From Candidatus Azambacteria bacterium RBG_16_47_10 (lineage in GTDB: Bacteria > Patescibacteriota > Minisyncoccia > GWC2-36-17 > WO2-46-25): a stretch of 8,494 nucleotides of DNA. The notes under the pieces are model-generated. The model was not told where the DNA came from and searched no databases. It saw only the letters and a list, made by a program, of their open reading frames with translations. The stretch is from positions 5,109 through 13,602 of the forward strand of contig MEYI01000044.1 of the NCBI GenBank assembly GCA_001773975.1, in the 5' to 3' direction. Below, piece after piece: positions 1 to 7,179 of the stretch; position 1 is the stretch's first letter, and the number at the start of each line of letters is the position of its first letter. The translations under genes and the position numbers were made by a program.

Positions 1-1
1 A

Positions 2-382
2 GCATTGCCGCCATCGGGGACGCGTGTTACAGATTCCCGTCATGCGCATTTTACGTATAATCAAAGCATTGCTCCCGCCACAACGTTAACCCTTGATTTC
101 CCGGGATATACATCGCAGAACGTTGATTTTCAATCCTATTATTCCGGCGGTGCATTCGATTGGTTTGGAACGATCTCCGCAGGGGGAGTGGATCAGGTGC
201 TGCGCGTGCATACGCATAGCGCCGATGTATCCTCGGCGGTTTTTTCAGTGACACGGGATGCGCGATATAATGACAAGGCGCTTACCCTCTCGCTGGATGG
301 TCAGGAACTGTTGGCATATGCGGCGGGAGGAAGCGCTACGCTCGGTTCATCGGTGCTCGTATCCGATCTTGCGGTCCAATAA
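2..382 (+). CDS. Probable GspH/FimT-like pseudopilin, C-terminal part (5' truncated)
   Basis: The frame is open from the left edge and ends with TAA at 380-382, so the true start lies outside the window; the TTG at base 5 is not a credible start. About 126 residues are visible. They are rich in Thr, Ser, Gly and aromatic residues, with alternating beta-strand patterns, no Cys and no membrane segment, as expected for the globular part of a pilin-like protein. It ends five bases before a PilV-like gene, in a run of prepilin genes, and GspH/FimT-type pseudopilins commonly hold this first position. The class is inferred from context and general character, because the diagnostic N-terminus is missing. 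Another secreted beta-rich protein remains possible. Confidence 0.55.
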   Translation, partial: ALPPSGTRVTDSRHAHFTYNQSIAPATTLTLDFPGYTSQNVDFQSYYSGGAFDWFGTISAGGVDQVLRVHTHSADVSSAVFSVTRDARYNDKALTLSLDGQELLAYAAGGSATLGSSVLVSDLAVQ

Positions 383-387
383 ATATA

Positions 388-867
388 ATGACGCGAAAAA
401 ATCAAAAGGGCATGGGATTGATAGAGATCATACTCGTGGTAGGAATTATTTCCGCATCTTTTTTCGCGATCGGACAACTGGGGTTTATGAGCATGAAAGC
501 ATCGAAGGATCGGAGCGATAAGGTGCGCGCACTTGCGGTCGCACAAGAAGGCATGGAGGCGGTGCGGACCGTCCGGGATGCGGGATGGACGGATAACATT
601 GCAACGCTTAGTTTTGGTTCGGCATACTATGTTGCGACATCATCCGGCCAATGGCTACTGACCGTGACCGATCCGGGTCTTATTGCGAACACGTATGCGC
701 GGACGGTGGTCATCGATAATGTGTCGCGAGACATCAATGATGATATAACGGCTGTGGGCGGTATCGATGATCCGGGAACGAAAAAAGTAACGACGATGGT
801 GACATGGGGCAATCCGGCAAAGACACTGCAGTTGGTAACGTATATCACCAATATCCTGAAAAACTAG
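388..867 (+). CDS. PilV-like type IV minor pseudopilin
   Basis: This is a 159-residue prepilin. The leader is short and basic (MTRKNQKG) and is followed by a class III cleavage site G8|M9, with Glu at mature position 5 (MGLIE) and a hydrophobic helix over about residues 9-30. The segment after it (VAQEGMEAVRTVRD, about 52-65) resembles the ...A.EG.EAVR motif of PilV/GspI-like pseudopilins. The rest is a small beta-rich domain with no Cys. The protein is expected to be cut by the prepilin peptidase and built into the pilus, probably near the tip. The start lies five bases after the previous stop, which indicates an operon. There is no clear Shine-Dalgarno sequence. The stop codon TAG (865-867) is the first triplet of the repeat that follows, so that repeat forms the 3' boundary. 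Confidence 0.82.
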   Translation: MTRKNQKGMGLIEIILVVGIISASFFAIGQLGFMSMKASKDRSDKVRALAVAQEGMEAVRTVRDAGWTDNIATLSFGSAYYVATSSGQWLLTVTDPGLIANTYARTVVIDNVSRDINDDITAVGGIDDPGTKKVTTMVTWGNPAKTLQLVTYITNILKN

Positions 868-966
868 CTGATAGCTTCATTAGCTTATAGCTTATAGAAT
901 TAATGCAACATACACAAAAAAACTTTATAGCTCTTCTAAAAGCTATAAGCTATAAGCTAAAAGCTG
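865..966 (+). repeat. Palindrome-flanked leader repeat, copy A
   Basis: This is the first of three related repeats. The left arm at 880-897 (TTAGCTTATAGCTTATAG) is the perfect reverse complement of 943-960, giving an 18-bp stem with a 45-nt loop. The start codon of the next gene (903-905) lies in the loop. The repeat begins on the stop codon of the upstream gene and ends inside the prepilin leader, just before the ERG cleavage region. It shares the segments CAAAAAAACTT, ATAGC..CTTC and GCTAAAAGCTG with copies B and C. It is the shortest and most diverged copy around its ATG. Confidence 0.85.
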
Positions 967-1487
967 AACGCGGCTTCACCCTTATTGAAACGATATTTTA
1001 TATTTCTATTATTACAGTCGTGACGGGCGTATTGCTCATAACGGTTCTTAATAATCTTACTGCATATAATAAATCGGAATCACGGCAAAATATGTTTGCC
1101 AATGCGAACGATGCGCTGGAGACGATCATACGTGACACTAAGTATGCAAAAAGCATATACACCCCGACAAGCATATTCGATAACGACGCAGGACAGCTTT
1201 CGCTCGAGACCGCTATCGGGGCGCCGACAGGCGAGATAACGACATTTGTTGATTTTTATCTGGACAATGGCGTTGTCTATCAGAAAAAGGAAGGGGAAGT
1301 GGCGCTTGCGTTGACGTCCGAGCGGGTTGTTATCACGAAGTTGCGCTTTTCCGACATGACATCCGGTACAAGGCATTCGATCACTGCGGAAATAAGCGGA
1401 CGCATCAATACTGACGCAGAAGGCGGGAGCGGTAATACGGCAACCATTAATCTCGCATCCTCCGCAGCGTTGCGCGGCGCGTATTAA
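903..1487 (+). CDS. PilW-like type IV minor pseudopilin with repeat-encoded leader
   Basis: This is a 194-residue prepilin. Its leader is long (24 residues) and ends KLKAERG|FTLIE, with cleavage between G24 and F25 and Glu at mature position 5 (E29). A hydrophobic helix runs to about residue 48. A beta-rich globular part follows, and the C-terminus (NLASSAALRGAY) is typical of PilW/GspJ-like minor pilins. No Cys is present. Leader residues 1-21 are encoded by repeat copy A, which gives this protein an unusually long leader related to that of the next gene. The ATG at 903 lies in the loop of a predicted 18-bp hairpin, with no clear Shine-Dalgarno sequence. The gap from the upstream gene is 35 bases. 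The product is a probable minor component of the pilus tip complex. The PilW assignment is by operon position and N-terminus, and GspJ-like would be an equivalent label. Confidence 0.8.
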   Translation: MQHTQKNFIALLKAISYKLKAERGFTLIETIFYISIITVVTGVLLITVLNNLTAYNKSESRQNMFANANDALETIIRDTKYAKSIYTPTSIFDNDAGQLSLETAIGAPTGEITTFVDFYLDNGVVYQKKEGEVALALTSERVVITKLRFSDMTSGTRHSITAEISGRINTDAEGGSGNTATINLASSAALRGAY

Positions 1488-1587
1488 TTAGCTTATAGCG
1501 AGATTAGCTTATAGAAAAATATGGAAAAAGAAATACAAAAAAACTTCATAGCCCTTCAAAAAGCTAAAAGCTATCAGCTAAAAGCTG
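1488..1587 (+). repeat. Palindrome-flanked leader repeat, copy B
   Basis: The repeat begins directly after the TAA of the PilW-like gene and runs into the next gene. The left arm TTAGCTTATAG (1504-1514) pairs with 1571-1581 in 10 of 11 positions, with the ATG at 1521 in the loop. It differs from copy C at only about seven positions over roughly 98 aligned bases. The agreement extends through the untranslated left part, so the similarity is at DNA level and not only in the encoded leader. Confidence 0.85.
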
Positions 1588-4460
1588 AGCGCGGATTTGC
1601 GGCGATCGTGTCATTGCTTGCGATCATGAGCATGAGCGTTGTTTTTGCATCGGGGTTTTTGTTTGTCACGCTTCGCGGCATTGAAGGGATGCAAGCGCAA
1701 ACAAATTCTATACAGGGATATTACGCGTCGGAAGCAGGCATTGAAGACGCCATCTATCGGATAAAAAACAACAAAAACATCGGGACAGAGACAGTGGTAA
1801 CGGTTGGATCTGCAACGGCAACCACTACTATTGCGACCGTCGGGCGAATAAAAACGATTATTGCGGAAGGAGCGCTTGCGAATGCGACGCGCAAAGTGCA
1901 GACGGAGCTTGAGCTTTCCGCGGATGAAACAGATTTTCATTATGGCGTGCAAGTTGGTGAGGGCGGCGTGGAAATGGATCAAAATTCCACCATTACCGGC
2001 AGTATTTATTCAAACGGCAACGTAACAGGCTCATCCGGCGCACGCATCACCGGTGATGCGTGGATCGCCGGCGGAGCGAGCCCGACGCTGGACGCAAAAT
2101 GGGAAGTGCAAAACGCGGACCTTGCGTTCGGCGCCGCTGTGGGAGGCAGTGTTATTACAACAGTGGATTCCACGGGCGATACGGGGGAATACACTTCCAT
2201 CGCGCTCGGTTCTGACGGGTTTGCGCGCATTAGTTATATGGATAATTCAAATGATGACCTTAAATTCGCGCGCTGTACGAACGCGGATTGCACTTCATCA
2301 GTGCGCACCGCCGTGGATACCGCCGGAGAGGTATACGAGGTGACATCGCTTGCTCTTGATGCCAATGATTTCGGTTATATCAGCTATTATCACGATGGCA
2401 ATGATGATCAAAAATTCACCCGGTGCACTAATGCGGATTGCTCCGCAAAAAACACCACGATTGTGGAATCATCCGGTAATGTCGGCGACACGAGCGCGAT
2501 AAAGATCGGCTCTGACGGCTTCGCGCGCATCGCATATTTTCAGGATGATGCCGGCGATGTGAAGTTTGCACAATGCACCAACGCGGATTGCACCGCGAAA
2601 AATATCACGACGGTTGACGCGACAAATTATGCCGGCGAATGGCTTTCGCTTGCGCTCGGCTCAAACGGATTCGCTCGCATCAGCTATCACGATGATACGA
2701 ATAACGAGTTGAAGTTCATACGATGTACCAACGATGATTGCACCAATAAAAATATTACCCTTATCGACACAACGAACGATGTAGGCAAATATAATTCGCT
2801 CGTTTTGGACGCGAGTAATTTCGCGCAGATCAGTTACTATGACGCAAGCGGAGAAAATCTGAAATTCGTCAGATGCACCAACGAGGACTGCACCAGTAAA
2901 AATATCACCACCGTTGATTCGTCAGGTGATGTCGGGCAATATTCGTCCATTGCTTTAGGTTCTGACGGTTTTGCGCGTATTAGTTATTATGATGAAAGCA
3001 ATACCGCGCTAAAATTCGTCCGATGTACCAATGCCGATTGTACTACGAAAAATATTTCCACAGTGGATAATGCCGCTAGCGTCGGAAAATACACTTCGGT
3101 GACGCTCGGTTCTGATGGCTTCGCGCGGATCAGTTATTTTGATGATTCAAATGATGATCTAAAATTCGCGCGATGCATTGATAATGATTGCACGCCTTCG
3201 CAGCAACGGCTTGACGTCGCGCAAAGTTTCCAACTGGCAACGTCCACCGCATCCGCCGTGCGGCGCGTGTCGCTGTATATTAAAAAAGTCGGCACGCCTT
3301 CCGATATCACGGTGCGCATTATGAAAGACGAAGGAGGAAGACCGGGCGATAGCGGCAGTGATGTACTTGCCTCCGGCACGCTTTCGGCAAGCGCAGTGAC
3401 GACAAACTATGGGTGGGTCGATATAAGTTTTACGACAAACCCGACGCTGAATCCAGGAACGACTTACTGGATCATGACAGACACGTCGTTGGATAATAAC
3501 AATTATTGGGTGTGGGGTCTGGATAGTGCCGGCGGGTATGCGCAAGGATCAGCGAAGTTCTCCGACGACTGGGATAATGGAGTTTGGTCGAATATCACCG
3601 GCGATCTTGATTTCCGCGTATGGGTTGGCGGCACCGACACGTCTCTTGATGGAGTTGTTGTAGAAGGCGACGTGCATACGCATTCCATTACTAACTCAAG
3701 CGTGTGCGGCGATGCGTATTATCAATACATTGATACGAACTCGCTGAATTTCTTGAATGCGCCGACAAGTCCCACGTGCCCGACGCCGCTCACTAACGGC
3801 ACGGCGTATCCCGGATCTATCGACCCGCCGCTGTTGGGCATGCCTATTTCTCAAGGTAATATTGATAAGTGGAAAACGGATGCGCAAGCGGGCGGTACGA
3901 TCGCCGGAAATTATACGGTTTCAAGCAATGTGTCGCTTGGCCCAAAGGAGATCACAGGAGATCTTGTTATGACAAGCAACAATAAAATATTAATCGTGAC
4001 CGGCACGATCTATGTGCAGGGCAATATTGATATCAGCAACGGTTCAACTATCCAATGCGACGCGGGGTATGGCGCAAATTCATGCGTTATTATGGCAGAC
4101 GGTTGGATCCATGTTTCTAACAACGGCGCATTTTCCGGTTCCGGAACGGCGGGCAGTTACCTCATGATGCTTACGACGCTCGCCTGCGACGGGACGGGTG
4201 CAACGTCTCCCGATGGCAAAGCGTGCGGACATCATGACGGTGCTGTCGACGTGCATAATCAGGCAACCGGCGTTATTTTCTATGCGACCGATGGCATGAT
4301 CAATTTGCATAACGGCGTAAATATCACGGAAGCGACGGCGTATAAACTGCGCCTGGATAATACCGCCACTATCACATACGATGTAGGGCTTTCCAATGTT
4401 AATTTTTCATCTGGTCCGTCAGCGGGATGGGCAATATCGGGATGGAAAGAAGTGCAATAA
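1521..4460 (+). CDS. PilX-like giant pseudopilin with seven-bladed propeller (putative pilus-tip adhesin)
   Basis: This 979-residue protein is about five times the usual PilX length. Residues 1-25 are a repeat-encoded prepilin leader ending ERG|F. A hydrophobic helix (26-52) follows without Glu5, as in PilX/GspK-type pilins, then the typical YYASEAGIEDAIYRI helix. Residues 139-184 are Gly/Asn-rich beta structure. Residues 212-561 are seven perfectly phased 50-residue repeats (2154-3203) with the pattern T.VD..G..G.Y.S..LGSDGFARISYYD..N..LKF.RC.N.DC. Each carries a CX4C pair, at C252/C257 and then every 50 residues. This suggests a closed seven-bladed beta-propeller. Residues 562-704 (RLDVAQSF to FRVWVGG) resemble a choice-of-anchor or carbohydrate-binding-like beta-sandwich. 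Residues 705-979 are a repetitive beta-rich domain with six more Cys. The protein probably caps the pilus and binds a surface or partner cell, as PilY1 propellers do elsewhere. The adhesin role is inferred. Confidence 0.8.
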   Translation: MEKEIQKNFIALQKAKSYQLKAERGFAAIVSLLAIMSMSVVFASGFLFVTLRGIEGMQAQTNSIQGYYASEAGIEDAIYRIKNNKNIGTETVVTVGSATATTTIATVGRIKTIIAEGALANATRKVQTELELSADETDFHYGVQVGEGGVEMDQNSTITGSIYSNGNVTGSSGARITGDAWIAGGASPTLDAKWEVQNADLAFGAAVGGSVITTVDSTGDTGEYTSIALGSDGFARISYMDNSNDDLKFARCTNADCTSSVRTAVDTAGEVYEVTSLALDANDFGYISYYHDGNDDQKFTRCTNADCSAKNTTIVESSGNVGDTSAIKIGSDGFARIAYFQDDAGDVKFAQCTNADCTAKNITTVDATNYAGEWLSLALGSNGFARISYHDDTNNELKFIRCTNDDCTNKNITLIDTTNDVGKYNSLVLDASNFAQISYYDASGENLKFVRCTNEDCTSKNITTVDSSGDVGQYSSIALGSDGFARISYYDESNTALKFVRCTNADCTTKNISTVDNAASVGKYTSVTLGSDGFARISYFDDSNDDLKFARCIDNDCTPSQQRLDVAQSFQLATSTASAVRRVSLYIKKVGTPSDITVRIMKDEGGRPGDSGSDVLASGTLSASAVTTNYGWVDISFTTNPTLNPGTTYWIMTDTSLDNNNYWVWGLDSAGGYAQGSAKFSDDWDNGVWSNITGDLDFRVWVGGTDTSLDGVVVEGDVHTHSITNSSVCGDAYYQYIDTNSLNFLNAPTSPTCPTPLTNGTAYPGSIDPPLLGMPISQGNIDKWKTDAQAGGTIAGNYTVSSNVSLGPKEITGDLVMTSNNKILIVTGTIYVQGNIDISNGSTIQCDAGYGANSCVIMADGWIHVSNNGAFSGSGTAGSYLMMLTTLACDGTGATSPDGKACGHHDGAVDVHNQATGVIFYATDGMINLHNGVNITEATAYKLRLDNTATITYDVGLSNVNFSSGPSAGWAISGWKEVQ
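2154..3203 (+). repeat. Seven in-frame 150-bp tandem repeats (propeller blades)
   Basis: The first Cys codon of each repeat falls at 2274, 2424, 2574, 2724, 2874, 3024 and 3174, exactly 150 bases apart with no insertion or deletion. Copies differ at many synonymous and non-synonymous positions, so the array is not a recent slippage product. Blades 1 and 7 share the longest block (SNDDLKFARC). They would be neighbours in a closed ring. Confidence 0.93.
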
Positions 4461-4480
4461 TGTGAATGAGCTTGCATCCG

Positions 4481-4489
4481 TGATATAAT
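4481..4489 (+). promoter_or_regulatory. Extended -10 promoter in front of pilM
   Basis: The sequence TGATATAAT contains a perfect TATAAT at 4484-4489, preceded by a TG one base upstream, which is the extended -10 form. There is no good -35 box at the usual distance. Only six bases separate the -10 from the pilM ATG at 4496, so transcription would start on or next to the A of the ATG and give a leaderless message. It could uncouple pilMNO expression from the pseudopilin genes upstream. Confidence 0.6.
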
Positions 4490-4495
4490 GGCATT

Positions 4496-5608
4496 ATGTT
4501 CCGTTTTTTCTCAAAAAAAATATATGAAATAGAGCCGGACGCATTCGGGCTCGATATTTCCGATGAATCATTCAAGTTCGCGCAATTGAGGAAAAAAAAA
4601 CATTCTCTTGCATTGACGGCATTTGGCGCGGGCGGATTTTCCAAGGAATTGATCGACGATGGAGAAATTAAAAAGGAAGATAATGTTGTTGCTATCATAA
4701 AAAAGGCGCTTGTGAACCCACAGTATGGCCGCGTGACCACGCGGCATGTGGTATGTTCGCTCCCGGAGGAGCATTCATTCACTCGTGTGGTCCAATTACC
4801 GAAGATGGATGTTACAGAAGTGGGAGAGGCGATCAAATGGGAGATAGAGCAGAATATTCCTCTGAGCATCAACGACGTATATTACGATTGGCAGTTCGTT
4901 GCCAGCGATCAGAAAAATATCCCGCACCAGGATATTCTTATTTCCGCGGCGCCGAAAAAACTCATTGATGGATATGTGTCCGTGATGAAAAAATGCGGAT
5001 TGATCGTGAAATCACTTGAGGTCGAATCGGTTGCGGTGAGCCGCGCATTGGTCAAAGGGTTAAAAACGGACGGACCGGTGCTGTTGGTCGATATGGGAGC
5101 GACCAGAACCAGTTTCATTATTTTTTCAGGGTCGGTGCCACAATTCACTTCATCGATCCCTTTGGCGGGGAAAAAGATGATCGGCGCTATCGCGTCCGTG
5201 TTTTCCGTCAATGAAGAAGAGGCGAGAAAGTTGTTCTTTGATGTGGGGCTTGATAAAATTCCGCACGATGGGAAAGTATATGCGACGCTGGAGCCGATCA
5301 TAAAAGATCTTGCGGAGCAGATCCGCAGTTATATCTCATTTTATGAAAGCCACTCCATGCATGAACATGAGCATCCGGGCGCTGTTGCGGTGCAGAAAGT
5401 GCTTTTATCGGGAGGCGTATCGAATCTTTCCGGTTTAAACATGTATCTTGCGTTGGCATTGCGTATTCCCGTTGAGACGGGAAATCCGTGGGTGAATATA
5501 TTGCAAGAGCCGTTGCGCGAGGTTCCGGAATTGTCATATCGAAAATCACTCGGGTATACGACGGTCCTCGGACTTGCGCTTTCCGGCATGCAGAAGACCA
5601 GCTTATAG
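4496..5608 (+). CDS. pilM: Type IV pilus assembly protein PilM
   Basis: This is a 370-residue cytoplasmic actin-fold ATPase-like protein of the usual PilM length. Visible motifs are the N-terminal phosphate-1-like strand (FGLDISDESFKFAQL, about 17-31), the family segment IKWEIEQNIPL with YYDWQ downstream, the second nucleotide-binding strand LLVDMGATRTS starting near residue 196, and the adenosine-type motif VLLSGGVSNLSG near 302-313. PilM rings in the cytoplasm hold the N-terminal tail of PilN and link the platform to the assembly ATPase. The start is 35 bases after the giant pseudopilin gene and six bases after a -10 box. The last two codons and the stop (5600-5608, AGC TTA TAG) are the first bases of repeat copy C, so the repeat defines the C-terminus. 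No separate Shine-Dalgarno sequence is seen. Confidence 0.95.
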   Translation: MFRFFSKKIYEIEPDAFGLDISDESFKFAQLRKKKHSLALTAFGAGGFSKELIDDGEIKKEDNVVAIIKKALVNPQYGRVTTRHVVCSLPEEHSFTRVVQLPKMDVTEVGEAIKWEIEQNIPLSINDVYYDWQFVASDQKNIPHQDILISAAPKKLIDGYVSVMKKCGLIVKSLEVESVAVSRALVKGLKTDGPVLLVDMGATRTSFIIFSGSVPQFTSSIPLAGKKMIGAIASVFSVNEEEARKLFFDVGLDKIPHDGKVYATLEPIIKDLAEQIRSYISFYESHSMHEHEHPGAVAVQKVLLSGGVSNLSGLNMYLALALRIPVETGNPWVNILQEPLREVPELSYRKSLGYTTVLGLALSGMQKTSL

Positions 5609-5718
5609 GGTTTAGCTTATAGCTTATAGCGAAATTAGCTTATAGAAAAATATGGAAAAAGACATACAAAAAAACTTCATAGATCTTCTAAAAGCTAAAA
5701 GCTATAAGCTAAAAACTG
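5600..5718 (+). repeat. Palindrome-flanked leader repeat, copy C
   Basis: Copy C has an extended left side with the unit AGCTTATAG four times (5600, 5613, 5621 and 5637). The arm TTAGCTTATAG at 5635-5645 is the perfect reverse complement of 5702-5712. An ATG at 5652 lies in the loop, as in copies A and B. From 5620 to 5718 it is about 93% identical to copy B. Here the repeat is not fused to a prepilin; it is placed between pilM and pilN and opens a short separate reading frame. Confidence 0.88.
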
Positions 5719-5729
5719 GCGTATGTTGA
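5652..5729 (+). CDS. 25-codon repeat-encoded ORF overlapping the pilN start (possible leader peptide)
   Basis: The frame starts at the ATG equivalent to those of the PilW- and PilX-like genes and encodes MEKDIQKNF, then KAKSYKLKTGVC, then TGA at 5727-5729. It is the same leader peptide as in those two genes but lacks the ERG|F cleavage site and any pilin body. The stop overlaps the pilN start (ATG 5723-5725), an arrangement often linked to translational coupling. It may be a coupling ORF, a by-product of repeat insertion, or untranslated. The sequence alone cannot decide. Confidence 0.4.
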   Translation: MEKDIQKNFIDLLKAKSYKLKTGVC

Positions 5730-6283
5730 CGCTTAATCTCCTCCCACAGCAATATAAACATGAATATGCTTTTGAAAAGAAAAAGCGCCTTACGGTCTTT
5801 TTATGTATTTTCATCTCTTTAATTCTCACGGTGTTCAATGCGTTTCTTTTTTCAACATATCTTTTTTTGAGCATTGGAGAAAAAGCGACGCATGATGCGA
5901 TCAAGGCGCAGCAGTCGACCGATATCGTAAAGCGACTGACAGATATCGAAAAGGAGATTCGTTCCGCGAATACAAAGATCGGTACGCTGGCGAACGCAGA
6001 GAAGGAGATCATTCCTATTGCGCCGGTCGTGGAAAAGACAGCGCTTCTTATCGGCGAGGGAGCGTATATGAAAAGCATCTCTCTTGATGCGGCGTCAAAG
6101 AATGTGGCGATAACGGGATTTTCCGAAACAAGAAGCGCGGTTCTTGCTATCGCGAAACGCCTTTCCGAAAGTGATTTTGCGGACACGCAAAGCGTGAAAA
6201 ATCCGGTGAAAAATATTTTAAAAGAATCGGATATCGATTTCACGTTCTCATTTATGTTTATACGTGAAGATACAAAGAAATAA
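5723..6283 (+). CDS. pilN: Type IV pilus inner-membrane platform protein PilN
   Basis: The protein has 186 residues. It begins MLTLNLLPQQY, the conserved cytoplasmic NLLP motif by which PilN docks into PilM. After a basic stretch (about 14-23) there is one transmembrane segment (about 24-51, FLCIFISLILTVFNAFLF and onward), then a coiled-coil-like region rich in Lys, Glu and Ile (about 60-95). A small alpha/beta domain follows (VAITGFSETRSAVLAIAKRL near 130-150). With PilO it forms a heterodimer linking PilM to the pilus. The start is fixed by the NLLP motif, and it overlaps the TGA of the repeat-encoded short ORF in front. The stop overlaps the next start (TAATG, 6281-6285), a sign of coupled translation with pilO. 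Confidence 0.9.
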   Translation: MLTLNLLPQQYKHEYAFEKKKRLTVFLCIFISLILTVFNAFLFSTYLFLSIGEKATHDAIKAQQSTDIVKRLTDIEKEIRSANTKIGTLANAEKEIIPIAPVVEKTALLIGEGAYMKSISLDAASKNVAITGFSETRSAVLAIAKRLSESDFADTQSVKNPVKNILKESDIDFTFSFMFIREDTKK

Positions 6284-6864
6284 TGTCCATTTCATATAAA
6301 GGAAAATTTTATATCTACGCGGGAGTGACGCTATGCTGTATCGGCGCACTGGTGTTTCTTGCATGGTTTTTGTTCGGTATGATCACCGATGCGGGTGCGC
6401 GTATTTTAAATGCGAAGCGAGAAGCGTTGTCGCTTGTCGCAAAGCAAGAGCAGATGGGGATGATAACGAAGGAATATGAAACGGTGAGAGATCTCCTCCC
6501 TGCGCTTGATGATATGCTGCTGGCGCGCAGTGAAAAACTGCAGTTCATTATCATGGTCGAGGATCTTGCGACGCGTGCGGGTGTCCACCATGTCATTGAG
6601 GCGGCGGATGACGTGCAGCAGGAAAAAAAGGACGCATCGGTGCCCGCAACGACATTTTTCAATATCACGGTATACGGCAGTTTTCCCAACGCTCTTCGTT
6701 TTATGTATTTACTTGAAAGTGCAGAGACATATCTGTCTATCGATAAAATGCAGATCGCACACGCGGGGAGTGGTGCGATCGGGCAAAGAAGCAAAGAGAA
6801 TGTTTCACTCGGGAAAAACGATGTGAAAATGCAATTATCGGTAAAAGTGTATACGCGATACTAG
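6283..6864 (+). CDS. pilO: Type IV pilus inner-membrane platform protein PilO
   Basis: This 193-residue protein has an N-terminal transmembrane segment (about 9-32). A heptad-like region follows (about 36-85, including KREALSLVAKQEQMGMITKEYE). The C-terminal ferredoxin-like domain contains FNITVYGSFPNALRFMYLLE (about 125-144), the typical PilO signature for this fold. The partner is PilN. The start codon shares its A with the pilN stop (TAATG) and the next gene begins one base after the stop, so the three genes are tightly coupled. The length and the order M-N-O support the assignment. Overall sequence conservation in this family is low, so the call rests mainly on architecture and order. Confidence 0.87.
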   Translation: MSISYKGKFYIYAGVTLCCIGALVFLAWFLFGMITDAGARILNAKREALSLVAKQEQMGMITKEYETVRDLLPALDDMLLARSEKLQFIIMVEDLATRAGVHHVIEAADDVQQEKKDASVPATTFFNITVYGSFPNALRFMYLLESAETYLSIDKMQIAHAGSGAIGQRSKENVSLGKNDVKMQLSVKVYTRY

Positions 6865-6865
6865 T

Positions 6866-7171
6866 ATGAAGATTCAGACACAATCAATTTTCCGATTTTT
6901 CGAGCAGGGTGCCGCGCAGATGCGACGGCATATTTACGTAGTATTGCTTCTTCTTTTCGTCGCTGCCATGGTGCTTGACGGGTTTATTTTTTGGCAGTAT
7001 GGGTACCGGGTTTCACTGCAAGAGCCCGAGGTGACGGTGCGATCGGTCATCCCCAAGGAAGGAGAATTGCGCACATTGATCGAGAAAGGGAAAGGGCGGG
7101 ATGCTTCTCGTGATGCGATCTTTGAGAAAGTGTTGTATGATCCGTTCATTCAGCCGGAAAAGGTGCAGTAG
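6866..7171 (+). CDS. Small single-pass membrane protein at the end of the pilMNO operon
   Basis: The protein has 101 residues. A basic N-terminus (MKIQ...MRRH) is followed by one strong membrane segment (about 23-45, IYVVLLLLFVAAMVLDGFIFW) and a charged tail. The tail ends EKVLYDPFIQPEKVQ, which resembles the short Pro-containing linkers of pilus or secretion proteins. It lies one base after pilO, so it is almost certainly co-transcribed. It sits where pilP occurs in diderm bacteria, but it has no lipobox Cys and is too short for a PilP domain. I do not recognise the family. It may be an extra platform subunit with its tail outside the membrane. Confidence 0.75.
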   Translation: MKIQTQSIFRFFEQGAAQMRRHIYVVLLLLFVAAMVLDGFIFWQYGYRVSLQEPEVTVRSVIPKEGELRTLIEKGKGRDASRDAIFEKVLYDPFIQPEKVQ

Positions 7172-7179
7172 GAAACATT

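Noticed and set aside
384..389. TATAAT before the PilV-like gene as a promoter
   Set aside because: It overlaps the start codon itself, so transcription from it would begin inside the gene. It is better explained by chance in AT-rich sequence between two coupled genes.
2154..3203. 150-bp periodic repeat as a CRISPR or satellite array
   Set aside because: The repeats are coding, in frame, diverged at synonymous sites and contiguous without spacers. They are protein blades.
3134..3688. Long open frames on the minus strand inside the giant pseudopilin gene
   Set aside because: They are antisense shadows of a GC-biased repetitive coding sequence, with no recognisable domains or start signals.
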